Assembly: GCA_020283715.1 (NCBI GenBank)
Contig: JAIQCW010000206.1
Span: 1-64,000 of the forward strand
Reading direction: 5' to 3'
Length of the DNA stretch: 64,000 bases
Source: Cytauxzoon felis
Lineage: Eukaryota; Apicomplexa; Aconoidasida; Piroplasmida; Theileriidae
The notes beneath the pieces were generated by a model. It saw only the letters and a list, made by a program, of their open reading frames with translations, ran no database searches and was not told where the DNA came from. Position numbers and translations under genes: made by a program. Below, in pieces: positions 11,401 to 21,435 of this stretch. Positions within the stretch are counted from its first letter, which is position 1; each line of letters starts with the position of its first letter.

Positions 11401-12955
11401 TTTATAGAATACAGGGTGGTTTATTATAAGTAATTGTGCATATTTATGTGCGATATATATTAGCTTGGGTCCTGTTGTTTGATAATTTCATCAATATTAC
11501 CTTTGGTAGTAGCAATACGATACGCTCGATTTATGATAACTCTACCAACTTTAATATCATCTTTACTATCAGTAGATTTAATATCTTTTAATAAATTTAA
11601 TATTCCCTCGAAATTCAATTTCATTATTTGAGGCATCAACAGCCATGTTAGTCCCAAAGATACCGTCAAAACACTCGATAAACCATTGTAAAGCATAAAA
11701 TCCCATAAAGATACAACTGTACGTAACGGTAAACTTGCCACGAACATTGTTAAAAACCTAAAGGTAAATGATATACATTCCCATATTTCCAATATCAGCA
11801 TACCATTGATGTAAAAATACGGCTACTGATACATCTTCATTTTTTAAGTGTGTATACAGTTCTACAGCGAGTTCTTTAAGTAATACCTCAAAGGCTATAG
11901 GAGATCGTAAATTCAAGTTTTGTAAAATTACCCGATATATAATTTTTAACCATTGGAAAAGTAGGCTTATAAAATTCTGCTAATTTAAACTCATTCATCA
12001 AACCAACGAAGCCAACAAATGCTTCCTTTTCATTAAATCCACTAACCAATAATAATAAACCTATAGGGAATTGAAGGTAACTATTCATTGAGGTGGAATT
12101 TAATATTAGCTACCAACATAACCCCAGGGGATTATCTACCCGAAGGGGGATCAAATAGAAGAGCCTCCACGGCGAGTGGGAACGATATACTACAACTGTT
12201 TTTCCACTCGCCATTCCACCTGAGGTCGTCTTGCAGACAGCTCTTCTATTAAGCTATCTCTAAAGAGTATAGCCACTCCCAGAGATCGTGGCGAATGTGC
12301 TTACATACCTGCTACAAAATTCATCCCTTGACAATACCCGATTTCAGGTTGATAATTACCGTAGGCAGACTGAAAAATGTGATAGAGTATAATATATAAC
12401 ATACTAATATGCGATATAATTGATCTTGTGCCTTTTTATCGAATACTTTAAGCTCGGGGAATGTTCTAAACATATTTTTAAATGTTAGATAAACATTATA
12501 AATATACCTAGGTACATCAATATTTATGATAGACAAGTATTCATTATCTTGACATGTATATGAATCATATAAATGTTCAACTAGTGTTGAATAATGTTGA
12601 TAATTTAGTGCTACTTTCCATGTTTCCCATCGGAATTGTTGTGGTATACCTCTATGATAAGTATTTATGGGATAAAAATCAGTAAATTCAACACACCTAT
12701 TCGTACGTCTTAAAAATGTGCTTTCGTGCGTCTTTGCAAATTGTTCTATACCTGATGTACTCATAGATTTCCATTTAGCAAATCTTAATTGACTATAAGG
12801 TTCACCTATACTCTATAGAGAATGAGTGTCTTGTATATTTTTAAAGTTGTAATGATAGCAATGGTAAATTATAATATACTCACCAACAATTCATTTATAA
12901 ATTCGACTCTTGTAGATTCATTATTTATATTTGAATCGTCTTCACTCCAATCCAT
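8471..12955 (-). CDS. TBC-domain Rab GTPase-activating protein, split by a nested gene
   Basis: Seven exons (12955-12884, 12812-12405, 12369-12309, 12060-11932, 11894-11804, 11757-11501, 8574-8471) join in phase to about 373 residues. TBC landmarks: FRWETWKVAL (arginine-finger region normally RxxxW), YQPEIGYCQGMNFVAGLLLL (motif with YxQ glutamine finger/GMN), NEKEAFVGFVGLM, FLHQW|FLTMFVASLPL and SLWDFMLYNG. It likely stimulates GTP hydrolysis by a Rab and so acts in vesicle traffic. Exon 6 leaves one base (AAA G|GTAATATT). The last exon, EAYMGLERSRLYH...LKRAMSRD, follows CCCCAG at 8575 in phase, making intron 6 (8575-11500) 2.9 kb and containing the whole 8687-10939 membrane gene on the same strand. 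If exon 7 were not used, translation would stop at 11460. I prefer the spliced form because exon 7 is open and phase-consistent. Confidence 0.8.
8575..8690 (-). promoter_or_regulatory. Conserved 3' tail of nested gene, ending in the host splice acceptor
   Basis: Reading on the minus strand after the stop: GGGGATAATTAACACC, then ATAATTCCAATAAT, then GCACCATAATTTT...ATTACCCCAG. The same order of blocks follows the 56071-58028 gene (58028-58105). Here the final ACCCCAG is the acceptor for the last TBC exon. Confidence 0.6.
8687..10939 (-). CDS. Multi-pass membrane family protein with extra helical bundle (nested in TBC intron 6)
   Basis: A 750-residue single-exon ORF. The N-terminal half (about 1-235) has the family signature [21 protein letters not shown]...[11 protein letters not shown] and about six hydrophobic segments, including an FINGFASSFGFS...YGAGLPTSGGF stretch. 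The C-terminal half (about 560-750) has WSPIGMLSLSMGTVYAFYPSI and ends with further helices. Where relatives carry FAINT-like arrays, this member has about 300 residues with roughly six additional hydrophobic segments. The spacing of the first and last halves resembles equilibrative nucleoside transporters, but that is inference. It lies wholly inside intron 6 of the TBC gene on the same strand. A conserved 5' box (10975-11000) precedes the start, and a conserved 3' tail ends exactly at the host splice acceptor. Confidence 0.85.
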   Translation of the reverse strand: MNTGPGDNVTNEDPTQKDVKLWIGRAAMFTNGFVMLTPHRIALSCTPHVVKRFHLPPDVVPLFIYKIHNPMELASLSSTFLANVVSWVNEATINSMYLKRYLSIIFLWLMTLCSVMTYYLFISGDDFGYLDYFYWNMIHFTFINGFASSFGFSVNFNTSMYGAGLPTSGGFTFVMHFLYKWLHNIYYWEDYDYKLVVYQIKVTMILLFFNSVLWTGNELLHIMCPYYPEWYVRKKVLIANGVHSPDGYKVGKQGDTEGDAEADVKRIANVMNNADSSKASWFGNGTVQNAIGEIVKPNNDNEVKIAGLVALSIFGSMLTSGVIVGKPMISEIDINDEDIFKTMRNLGGYFALTSLIPIFFGVVIANHREKATLGPWTTIDSDKTVLKSDLSTGTNAITGFGKNANETQHHAKKFAVANFVASVGIGALMIVFIVVGIFSRILFKKNKELLLPVLFLMVFIDVLTACVFVGVIIVGSITIIGETIGKKSLVNGKGYVNGILLLLFLIVSIATGYRLILYSFFSYVNCIIWGFLIYGLTAAIISAVNVDGGIKKLFAGDNHARKDWSPIGMLSLSMGTVYAFYPSISPYQLVDDENLGKDIELWALLISSIPTFVIALLDIEYRPGKPAFGPNGRWYVHQIEKRDNLHQWWHLTWVFVIPYYLCIIFFFCIMHFPEGRIGKFFRGHSMRTALLSVTFNTVEETLEAVGFGGGGMQTGFNGPIVQFNVLLMLTIVNICMFTDDEQQTSWKLSM
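10975..11000 (-). promoter_or_regulatory. Conserved 5' box of the membrane family (8687 gene)
   Basis: The minus strand reads AAATAATGGGAGGGGGATAA followed by TTCGGA, about 36 bp before the start codon. The same block precedes all seven members with a visible 5' end. It could be a core promoter, a transcription start region or a 5'UTR element. Confidence 0.65.
11001..11210 (-). repeat. About 210-bp upstream region shared with the 37358 gene
   Basis: Read on the minus strand, this segment (TTCCAATAGCACCATAATTA ... CTAATGTT ... TGCATGTAATTGATGAATAT ... AGACACATAATTCACTG) aligns along its length with 37108-37300. Only scattered substitutions separate two gene copies that lie in unrelated places. 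Confidence 0.75.
12135..12295 (+). repeat. Modular repeat in TBC intron 3
   Basis: The CCACGGCGAGTGG hairpin, a separator, the GTCTTGCAGAC hairpin, then a forward M3 (TCTCTAAAGAGTATAGCC ... CCCAGAGATCGTGGC). It lies antisense to the TBC gene inside an intron of 248 nt. Confidence 0.85.
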
Positions 12956-13165
12956 TTTAATTCAATAGAGATTATATTCACAAAAATCCATCTTTATAGT
13001 TAACTTCGCTGGGGGTGAAATGATAAAAAATTAAATAATATTTGATAAGAATGGCTGATTATATGTAGAAGATCTATATATTAAATTAAATCTTGATATA
13101 TTCATCATTAAATTTTATTTATATGGAATGAATTTTTAATTATACGCCATAGCCCTCCAGTATCA

Positions 13166-14080
13166 ATGAGGAGAGTATATGAGACCTTAATAGGAGCTGC
13201 AGGAGATGTTATCGAACGTACGGATATAAAAGGTACTATAACTCCAGAAGATTTTGTAAAATACGGTGATTTACTAGTCGAAACAAGTATAAATTGGAAA
13301 TGGTGTGTAGAAGATAAGTGATGAATATATACTTGAAATTATAAAACTATTATGCAGGTACTCCTCGAATAATGAATTGGTTGCCAATTTTCTATCGAGT
13401 GATAAGCAATTTTTATATCGCAATAGAGTAAATTGTATAAAATTACCAAACGTAGTGTGTTGATCACTTAATATATTTCGAAATCCATTAATTATTCCTA
13501 GGAATTAAAAGAAGACACTTCTTGGAAAGTGTTTAGTGACTCTGCCGTACTAGAGGAGTCTAAATATTCTGATCCAGAGGACGTACGTCAGTAATACCAA
13601 CTTCTCAACATTTGTTCATATACTACAGGATGATGTGTCATTCCTTACGGATAATGATATAAGTCACAAGTTTTACAGAACATATGATGTGAGTATAACT
13701 TATGATAAATTCTATGAAACGCCAAGATTATGGCTTTATGGATACAATCAAGTGAGTTGGGTATTATAGCATACCATAATATTCAAGTAGATTGGATTAC
13801 CATTGACAAAGGATGAAATGCTTATGGATGTACCATCATATTACATTGGTGAATCTATTACCATTGAGAGACATCCACATTCTGGCAGATTTTGTTTAAC
13901 TGTACATCCATGTTATCAAATTAATGCCATAAACAACACACATATCACCGGGTAAGATGTAATAAGATACAGATACATATTCACAATGGATTAATTATTA
14001 CAATGTATGATGATTATAGTATTTCTATAACCATCACGCGACATCTACTAGACTCGTTCACTGCATCAGCAATACATTAA
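13166..14080 (+). CDS. ATG3: Autophagy-related E2-like protein ATG3
   Basis: About six short exons starting at 13166. The N-terminus [20 protein letters not shown]...[15 protein letters not shown]...WKW matches the ATG3 N-terminal membrane and FVxxGDxLV region. Exon 2 encodes [16 protein letters not shown] (ATG3 LPxxKQFLVTRxVPC). Later exons encode [37 protein letters not shown] and [14 protein letters not shown], whose cysteine is the predicted Atg8-thioester residue. In apicomplexans ATG3 conjugates Atg8 to phosphatidylethanolamine, a step needed for apicoplast maintenance. The last exon after 13952 does not show the usual C-terminal helix (FLKFxxxxxPTIEYD), so the end given here (TAA at 14078-14080) is uncertain. 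Confidence 0.75.
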
Positions 14081-14322
14081 ATTGTTGATGAACGTCCATT
14101 ATATTAATTGAATTAGACTTGTACAAGTCATATTCAATTTTAAATATTTTATTCATGAGGCTTTTAATCTAATGTGTAATGACTATTCAACAGGAATGTC
14201 GATAATATAATTGTAGTAATGTTACATTTATGGTCATTAATATTACCATCGATATCATTATTAGAATAATTAATATTTAATAAATAAATTAATCACTAAA
14301 TTATATGTCTAATTATAAAATT

Positions 14323-14404
14323 CGACAGCTGCAGGATTTGAACCTACGCGGGCGACGCCCAACAGATTTCTAGTCTGTCGCCTTAACCACTCGGCCAAGC
14401 TGCC
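14323..14404 (-). tRNA. tRNA-Ser (anticodon AGA)
   Basis: An 82-nt cloverleaf on the minus strand: GGCAGCT acceptor arm pairing with AGCTGTC (one G.U), GGCCGAGTGGTTAAGGC D arm, anticodon loop CTAGAAA between ACAGA and TCTGT, a long variable arm (GGGCGTCGCCC) as in class II tRNA-Ser, and GGTTCAAATCC T arm. The A and B boxes are intact and no intron is seen. Confidence 0.95.
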
Positions 14405-14566
14405 TCGTATAGGCGAGTAAATTTCCAGGTTATATACATTTATATTTCATTAAATTTCATTTACACTTACTCGTTCATTCAATACTACACAAGATACATA
14501 TTTAATATATAATAAATTTTTATAAAATTATTACATTTTAAACAAATAATAATCTCAGCTAAAACT

Positions 14567-14648
14567 CGACAGCTGCAGGATTTGAACCTGCGCGGGCAAT
14601 GCCCAACAGATTTCGAGTCTGTCGCCTTAACCACTCGGCCAAGCTGCC
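14567..14648 (-). tRNA. tRNA-Ser (anticodon CGA)
   Basis: An 82-nt copy about 160 bp from the first. It is nearly identical except for the anticodon loop (CTCGAAA), the variable arm (GGGCATTGCCC) and a T-arm position. The compensatory change in the variable arm keeps it paired, so both genes appear functional. Confidence 0.95.
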
Positions 14649-14805
14649 TCGTGACTGCATTTGAAATTTAACATTATATCAATTTTTTAGACAAACGAAG
14701 AACACTAGACAACCATATAATAATATACTTTATATTTACAATAATAACATAGATTCCACTACATTTAATGGAGGATTCATAGTCTGAAGTACTTTTTTCC
14801 AATGA

Positions 14806-14898
14806 TCTTCCGCACGAGGTCGTCTTGCAGACAGCTCTCTATTTAACTCCCCCTCCGCTTCCCGTAGATCAGCTGCGGGTAGTCCACTTGAGGTCTAA
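14806..14898 (-). repeat. Modular repeat abutting the 3' end of the 14895 gene
   Basis: On the minus strand the gene's stop codon lies in GATTAGACCTCAAGTGGA, followed by CCCGCAGCTGATCTACGGG (M1) and the CTGTCTGCAAGACG hairpin. It is inverted relative to the M1 copy upstream of the same gene. Confidence 0.85.
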
Positions 14899-17831
14899 TC
14901 ACTGTCTTCCACTATTTCATTTTTACTTCGAAAATGTCCCATGAATAAATCCCGGATAACCATGGATATTATCATAAACACATATGTATATAACACGTTA
15001 AATGCGGCAATATCGTCATTAAAAAATCCACCACCTTGTGCTCCGGCCCCGGCAAACCCTATGGATTCAAGGCATTCTTGGAAGAAATTGAAGGTATTAC
15101 CAATGAGTCCAATAACAATAGGGTTGCCATTGATGAGTTTTGAAATAAATCCGTCAGGAAAATGTAATAACGTCATGAAAATGTAAATGCACAATAGGTA
15201 TGGTATAACAGCCAACCAGAAAAGGTGCCACAAGTAATAATGTTTTTTACTATTTTCACCCTTATTCCAATGTTTGCTGGGTCCACATTCAACACTCGCG
15301 ATTTCTTCAATAATATCCAATATGGCGACGCCGAAGTTCGGGATAGCCGCTGTAAATTGAACCCATAAATCGATTTTCTTTCCAATAACAGAATCAACTA
15401 GAGAGTATGGCGATATTGAGGGATAGAAAAAATAAACTGTTCCTAGGGAACAAGCGAGCATAGATATAGGAGACCAATCCGCAGCGTGACCATCATTCTG
15501 ATTAGCATCGAAAAGTTTATTAATACCCTTATTAGGAACTTCCTTTTGAGGATCGTGATCATCTGGATCAACCTTATCAAGATCAGTACTAATTGTCGTC
15601 CATCTATTCCCTCTTTTATGATATGCATAAGTGGTTGTTTGATTATTTGATTTCTTCACACAAACGATTAATGGAAACTCGTGATTAGGATCACCCGTGC
15701 TATCCTTATAATACACATATACCGCTGTAACATCTGAAATTTCTGGAATACCATTCAATTCAACGCCATTATGTTTAACTGAATCCAAATTGAATGTGGA
15801 TGTCGATGTATGCGCATATCTAACATATCCATCAGGTACAGGACCATCTTTAGAACCATCTGACTTAGAAACAGTAATTGTTGTATTGCCATCCGAACCT
15901 GTTTTATATATTTTCTTAGTATTTTCTTCAATCACACCAATTTCATCCGTCTTCTCTATATGAATGACATCCTGACCATTCGCCTTATCATTAAGCATAT
16001 CGAGATGCATTATGATATGATTTTTATGCTCGGCATTTTCAGGATTCTTTCCAGCAAGTTCAGTTTCATCAGACCAACTTATACTACCAGGATTAGTCAG
16101 GGCATCATTTTTAAAATATTTCCATTCATCACCACTGTTATCCTTACAAATGGTCATCAACAGGGGTTTTTCTACATTCTGAACTTTGGCATAATATACA
16201 TGAACATATTTGACATTAGTTTCAGCGTCATTTAAAGTTATACTATTGCTTCCGTTTTTATATGTAACGTTAGACATCTTTTTATATTTGCCGGCCTCAG
16301 AGCTCTTAACCTTATGCATATAACGCTTAAATCCATTCTTGGGATTGTTATTAATAAAAAAGACTTTAACATTGCCGGCTTCAATTTGAGAAGGATTTGT
16401 TATTTCCTCTCCAGTACTGTTATAACCGATAGCAGTCTTTTCAATATGTATATTAACACTAGATTCAGTACCATGTTCAGTTTTTAGATCGTCACCTCTA
16501 TCAGGTAGATTGGGATAACCTACATCTTCAGTACCACCAAGATTAAGGTTATTTTTAATTTCTCCGAGTTTTTGTGCAAATTTACCGTCTATATTTTCTG
16601 GGTTTTTATCACTAAAATTGGTAGCTTCTTGATTCCATGTATAAGGACCAGTTCCCGTACGTTGATACCATTTGTTATCATCACCCGTACCAACAGTGCC
16701 GTTCTTAGATAAACATATCAATAGCGGTTTCTCACGTTTATTGTTAGCATCCCCTATTTCAAAATATACGTATACGAATTGTTTATTATCAATAGTTCTA
16801 CCATTACTTAATTCAGGAATTTCTACTATCTGGCCATGTATTGTCATACGGTTTATCGTGGCACTAGTACTTTTTAGATCATGTTTAAAACATTTATATG
16901 TAGGAGAACCACCACTTTCATTTACTGCTTCAGGAGTAATTGTTCCAGTACCATCAGGTGTTGCTTTGTAACCAGTATTAGGTGTATCAGTTTTTTCAAG
17001 CTTAACTTCGTATTGGGCGGTGAGTGGATCAAGTTGGGGTTTAAGTTTTTCAGCAGTTCCAGCAGGGCTACCGTAATCAATAGCAGTTTTATCTTTACTT
17101 GGTTCAACTTTATCTTGCGTATCTGCGATATCCATTCCAATGTCTACTGTCCACATGGCAGATGATAAAAATAGTGTAATTACAGTAACCCAATATTGAA
17201 TTAATAAGATATTGCGGTCAAAATCTTCCCAATTATCTCTCTTGGATTTCCATTTACAATACTTATGTAAAAAGAATGTGAAAAATCCGGATGAAGGTAT
17301 GCCAGCACCATACATTGATGCGATAATGCCTTCTAATTTAAATGCAGAGGTACAATATAAACCATTAGTAAACGTCATGAGAATAATACTCCAAAAAAAA
17401 TAATCAAAGTATCCATAGTCACTACCGGAATATAACAAAATGAATGACAAGACGCCTGAAAAGAACATTAGCCAAGTAAACACAATAGAGAAACTTCTGT
17501 AAACTCTCCTGTGAGCTGCAGCCCATCTACATATCCATGCCGTTATATTAGCTATTAATTGACCTATTAAACCACTCAACTCAATAGGGCTATGGATCTT
17601 ATATATAAATAAAGGTACAACATCGGGTGGCAAATGATAACGTTTAAGAATATGAGGAGCACAAGTCATTGCAATTCTGTGAGGTGTAAGCATGATGAAA
17701 CCAGCAAGAAACATTGATGCTCTACCCATCCACTTACGTGCATTGTTAGATATACCAACTGTAGTAGTTTTCTTATCCGGTGTAAACCATGTTTTTATTC
17801 CTACCATTTCCCTTCCATTTTTCCTAGTCAA
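14895..17831 (-). CDS. Multi-pass membrane protein with three FAINT-like repeats
   Basis: A 978-residue ORF. The likely start is the second Met (MVGIKTW, near 17807), which aligns with the 23834 paralogue. The N-terminal half (about 1-255) has TPHRIAMTCAPHILKRYHLPP, FIYKIHSPIEL and about six helices with IIASMYGAGIPSSGFFTF. Residues about 255-760 form three beta-rich units with [13 protein letters not shown] and IHIEK motifs (FAINT/DUF529-like). The C-terminal half (about 765-978) is WSPISMLACSLGTVYFFYPSI and more helices. It is the closest paralogue of the 23834 gene. It lies between TilS and the tRNAs rather than inside an intron, and is flanked on both sides by inverted M1 repeat modules. 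The topology (central array on one side of a membrane) is inferred. Confidence 0.85.
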   Translation of the reverse strand: MTRKNGREMVGIKTWFTPDKKTTTVGISNNARKWMGRASMFLAGFIMLTPHRIAMTCAPHILKRYHLPPDVVPLFIYKIHSPIELSGLIGQLIANITAWICRWAAAHRRVYRSFSIVFTWLMFFSGVLSFILLYSGSDYGYFDYFFWSIILMTFTNGLYCTSAFKLEGIIASMYGAGIPSSGFFTFFLHKYCKWKSKRDNWEDFDRNILLIQYWVTVITLFLSSAMWTVDIGMDIADTQDKVEPSKDKTAIDYGSPAGTAEKLKPQLDPLTAQYEVKLEKTDTPNTGYKATPDGTGTITPEAVNESGGSPTYKCFKHDLKSTSATINRMTIHGQIVEIPELSNGRTIDNKQFVYVYFEIGDANNKREKPLLICLSKNGTVGTGDDNKWYQRTGTGPYTWNQEATNFSDKNPENIDGKFAQKLGEIKNNLNLGGTEDVGYPNLPDRGDDLKTEHGTESSVNIHIEKTAIGYNSTGEEITNPSQIEAGNVKVFFINNNPKNGFKRYMHKVKSSEAGKYKKMSNVTYKNGSNSITLNDAETNVKYVHVYYAKVQNVEKPLLMTICKDNSGDEWKYFKNDALTNPGSISWSDETELAGKNPENAEHKNHIIMHLDMLNDKANGQDVIHIEKTDEIGVIEENTKKIYKTGSDGNTTITVSKSDGSKDGPVPDGYVRYAHTSTSTFNLDSVKHNGVELNGIPEISDVTAVYVYYKDSTGDPNHEFPLIVCVKKSNNQTTTYAYHKRGNRWTTISTDLDKVDPDDHDPQKEVPNKGINKLFDANQNDGHAADWSPISMLACSLGTVYFFYPSISPYSLVDSVIGKKIDLWVQFTAAIPNFGVAILDIIEEIASVECGPSKHWNKGENSKKHYYLWHLFWLAVIPYLLCIYIFMTLLHFPDGFISKLINGNPIVIGLIGNTFNFFQECLESIGFAGAGAQGGGFFNDDIAAFNVLYTYVFMIISMVIRDLFMGHFRSKNEIVEDSD

Positions 17832-17857
17832 TCCAAATTATCCCCCTCGGATTATTT
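17832..17857 (-). promoter_or_regulatory. Conserved 5' box of the membrane family (14895 gene)
   Basis: The minus strand reads AAATAATCCGAGGGGGATAA then TTTGGA immediately upstream of the ORF start. Another 20 bp upstream lies the fixed junction with an M1 module (CTACGGGTTAATGA). Confidence 0.65.
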
Positions 17858-17875
17858 AAAAACATATATGTCATT

Positions 17876-17960
17876 AACCCGTAGCTGATCTCAGGGAAGC
17901 GAAGGGGGAAGTAAATGGAGAGGCTCCATGCAATGGAAAAGATGGACCTCAAGTGGAGAG
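17876..17960 (+). repeat. Modular repeat upstream of the 14895 gene
   Basis: CCCGTAGCTGATCTCAGGG (M1), then the CCATGCAATGG hairpin and GACCTCAAGTGGA. It is fused to the gene's 5' region at the same base as in the 23834 and 58642 genes. Confidence 0.85.
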
Positions 17961-18099
17961 CTGCGCAAAACTAAGGAATGTACGAGTTGATAATAGGAAT
18001 AAACCTCAATTGGAACCCATGACATTATATAATGAGATCCCTTAATGGGTTTGCTTCAACAATATATTGTTGTGAATATACATTTGAATATCTTTCCAT

Positions 18100-21000
18100 C
18101 TATAATCTTCTAAGCTTGATATAATAATTGATATAATTGCTGGCATTATATGGCATTGAATTTTTTCTACGATATGTAACATTTTGTGGCATTTTTAAAT
18201 AATAAGGCGGTATAATATTGAGACCATAAAAGCATATAATCTCATTTGTATTAGAGATTGTAATAACAGGTATTTCATCTTTTATTATATGCGGTATATT
18301 CATCTTAGATAAAATCGTTGATGGATTTGGATTCCATAATGATTTCTCAGGTACTGTATCATCATCTTGCAATAATCTTATATCAAATGATAAATCCGAT
18401 TCGTTCGATGGTATTCGAAATAATAAATGAAAACCATCAATTACATCCCTATATCAATATATATACATAATCAAATTAATGAACGAAATCTTGTCTACTT
18501 CACCTAGTTTTTCCACTCGCCTCCACCTGAGGTTAGTCCTGCCGTCAGCTTCTCTATTTATCTCCCCTTCCAGCTCCCATAGATCGCTTCCAGGTATTCC
18601 ACTTCCACTTGAAATGTAAAACGTTATTCGACGAGATACGTATAAAGTGATGGAATCCATGTTTGAGAAGATATCTCAATGAATATAAAATGGAATGAAG
18701 TGAGGTTTAGTAAACTCAATACAATCATCAAATTCCTTTTCAATGAAGTATTGATATCAGAAGTACATTCAATAGTCATTGAGATATTTCCACGAGTTTC
18801 CCCAGAAATGATGAAATTCTTTCAAACTTTAGACATTAAAATGAAGGTAGTGGAAGACAGTGATTGGACCTCAAGTGGAACCCGTAGCTGATCTACGGGA
18901 AGCGGAGGGAGAGGTAAATAGAGAAGCTCCATGCAATGGAAAAGATGGATCTCTGGTGGAAAGATAGTGGTAAGGAATTAGTTTGTATGACATATATCTT
19001 ACCTTTGTATGATGGCATCTAATTGATCATAGATTAGGAATGTGACGAATTTATCTTGTATTTTGATGAATAATTCATTTGGATTTCTGGATTTTGTAAT
19101 TCTTTTGAATTTTAATAATTGTAATTGATGTGAGAGTAAGACATCATTTTTAATAGTGGTATATCTAACTTCAGATGGGAATCGGAATTTTTTGATATCA
19201 TTTTTGAGATTATATAATTTATTATAATTTAAAGTATTAATTTTACTATTTTTAATAATATAATTATGTAATATTTCTTCTTGTATAAGTTCATTTGGTA
19301 TTAATAACCATTCATTTATATAAAATAAATTTTTTATAGTTATCCCTAATGATTTAAAATAATGTATAGTACGATCAACTTGGCTTATACGTTTATTATA
19401 ATCATTATAAGTATTTTTAAATAAATTGTTATAAAAATTAAAATAACATAATGTTATATCATCTTTAATTTCTTCTCCTTCATATTTGGCACTTATATAT
19501 TTATTAAACATCATTATATCATTACGTATATAATCACGTAATGATCTACATTGTAATGATAATGCTCTAAAACGCCTATTCAATGCTATTGATGAATCTT
19601 TATCAGGACTCGTATTATTCAAATATTTATATAATTCAGGTACTATATACATCCTCACAAAATTACGACCATATTTCAACTCATTATTAGATGAATCCTC
19701 ATGATATTTACCTCCAATCGACTGTATTATAAGTAAATTAATATTAATTATCAATATTATAATCTCTATTCCACTAGGCGTGGCGCCTCTTCTATTTAGT
19801 TCTCCCTCAAACTCCCAGAGATCGTTCTCGGGTATATTTCGTAATCTCGGCGAGATATGTCTAAAGTGACGAAATCCATGTTTGGAGAGATATCTCAATG
19901 AATATAAATTGGAATGAAGTGAGGATGATAGAAATAGATACAATCATCAAGTTCCTCTTCAATGAGATATTGACATCAGAAATACATCCAATATTCATTT
20001 AGTTATCTTCATGAGTTTCCCCAGAAATTCAAGATTTCCTTCAAATTTTGGGGGTGAAAATGAAGTAGTGGAACTAGTGAATATGACCTCAAGTGGAACC
20101 CGTAGCTGATCTCAGGGAAGCGGAGGGATAACTAAATAGAGAAGGCACCACGGCGAGTGGAAAGACCTCAAGTAGAGGAGCTCTATGCAATGGGAAAGAT
20201 GGGCCTTAGGTGAGACTCATTACATTCAATCGAGTTTTAAATTCCATAGCGTTGACTGTGGTTGATCTTACCTTAATGAAATCTATAATGATATCTTTGG
20301 TGATTGAGATATATGGTCTGATGATAATTAAATCTTTATTTTCGTCTAAATATTCCATAACATTTATACCTCTGATATGGTGTAAGTTGATTTAATGATT
20401 TAAATCTTACCTTAGATTAGCGATATAAACACCTCTTAGCAATTTGAGTATGACTGTTTCAATATTATCATTACATGTATGTCCCATAAAGACTATAGCT
20501 TTAGTGTTTTCATCTAAATTTTTATAATCATGAAAATCCATGAATAACGAATCACCACGATTTTTTAATGCTTTACTTAATCTTGCATCATCAAATGAAT
20601 ATATTAATGGTTCATGGGCTATAAATTCATCTGATGGTTTTAAAGTTGATGCTAATTTCTTATAACAACTCCTACGCCATTTCCTACTTATATGTTGAAA
20701 GTTTTTTATAGTAATATTACCATCACATGTTATCATATCATCATATCTATCACCATCTTCAAATCCTCTAACCCATTCTTTAGGATTATCTATAGCATCA
20801 TGCATAGGAATTTGCTTATCAGGTATAACTTCAACATTTTCAGTAGCATCAAACGGTTGATTAAATTCTTCTACAATTAAATTGAACCCATATTCATCAC
20901 ATGCATCTTTAATAACATTTACATCCTCATGTGTATCATTACGTACTTTATGATCGAAATATACAACATTAAAGTTATTAAAAATGTTTTCAATTGATTT

Positions 21001-21435
21001 ACATGCGGATTCTGATACATTATCACCTCTATCAAATAATCCACTCAAAGGAGTAATACGTATAAAATCCATAGCATACTTTTTAAGTAATCCAAATGAA
21101 TGCAATAAAGTCATAGAATCTACACCTCCACTACAACTTAGTATAATAGGTACATTGTGTTCCTTAGTTACATCATAAAAATAAAATCTAATCAATTGCG
21201 TAGTTACAACATCCCATAACATCTTCACAGGGAGAGCTAATTCAGTCTTCTTATGCTCATTTATTGTAAATAACTTAGATCTTAATATATCTCCCTGGAC
21301 ATTTAACCTTGTTCTACGAGGATTCTTAATTCCATTACCTGAAATAAAAGACAAAATATTGCGATTATCTACTATTTTACATTTTACAAACATTAAAATT
21401 AATATCAACCATAGTGATATAATACTTAAATCCAT
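18100..21435 (-). CDS. tilS: tRNA(Ile)-lysidine synthase (TilS), probably apicoplast-targeted
   Basis: Four exons (21435-20411, 20371-20272, 19721-19003, 18448-18100) join in phase to about 730 residues. The first about 20 residues are hydrophobic (signal-like), followed by a basic stretch, consistent with an apicoplast leader. The PP-loop is ILSCSGGVDSMTLLHSFG. GHTCNDNIETVILKLLRG corresponds to the bacterial HHxxDQxETxLLRLLRG motif, with IIRPYISITKDIIIDFI and KYHEDSSNNELKYGRNFVRM (EDxSN...RN.IR) following. The C-terminal exon has DEIPVITISNTNEIICFYGLN, like the TilS C-terminal domain. It modifies C34 of an organellar tRNA-Ile so that it reads AUA. Introns 2 (19722-20271) and 3 (18449-19002) are inflated by modular repeats plus a longer repeat. 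The downstream neighbour is the 14895 membrane gene. Confidence 0.85.
18505..18990 (+). repeat. Composite repeat in TilS intron 3 (modules plus 250-bp core)
   Basis: Reversed modules (CCACTCGCC, CTGCCGTCAG hairpin, M1 variant CCCATAGATCGCTTCCAGG) and a separator, then the AT-rich R2 core (about 18610-18860), then a forward separator, M1 (CCCGTAGCTGATCTACGGG), the CCATGCAATGG hairpin and a final separator. The two flanks are mutually inverted. Confidence 0.85.
19780..20210 (+). repeat. Composite repeat in TilS intron 2 (modules plus 250-bp core)
   Basis: A left end with a reversed M1b (CCCAGAGATCGTTCTCGGG), an R2 core (about 19850-20085) in the same orientation as the intron 3 copy, then forward M1, the CCACGGCGAGTGG hairpin and the CCATGCAATGGGAAAGATGG hairpin. 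Confidence 0.85.

Noticed and set aside
11460..11500. TBC protein ending at the stop at 11460 without a further exon
   Set aside because: An in-phase donor at 11500 and an open, Arg/Glu-rich last exon at 8574-8471 give a more plausible C-terminus, and the pattern matches three other host genes.
14690..14800. Small minus-strand exon downstream of the 14895 gene (reading MNPPLNVVESMLLL or DYESSIKCSG)
   Set aside because: No host gene with an in-phase donor was found; TilS ends with its own stop at 18100, so I did not call a nesting event here.
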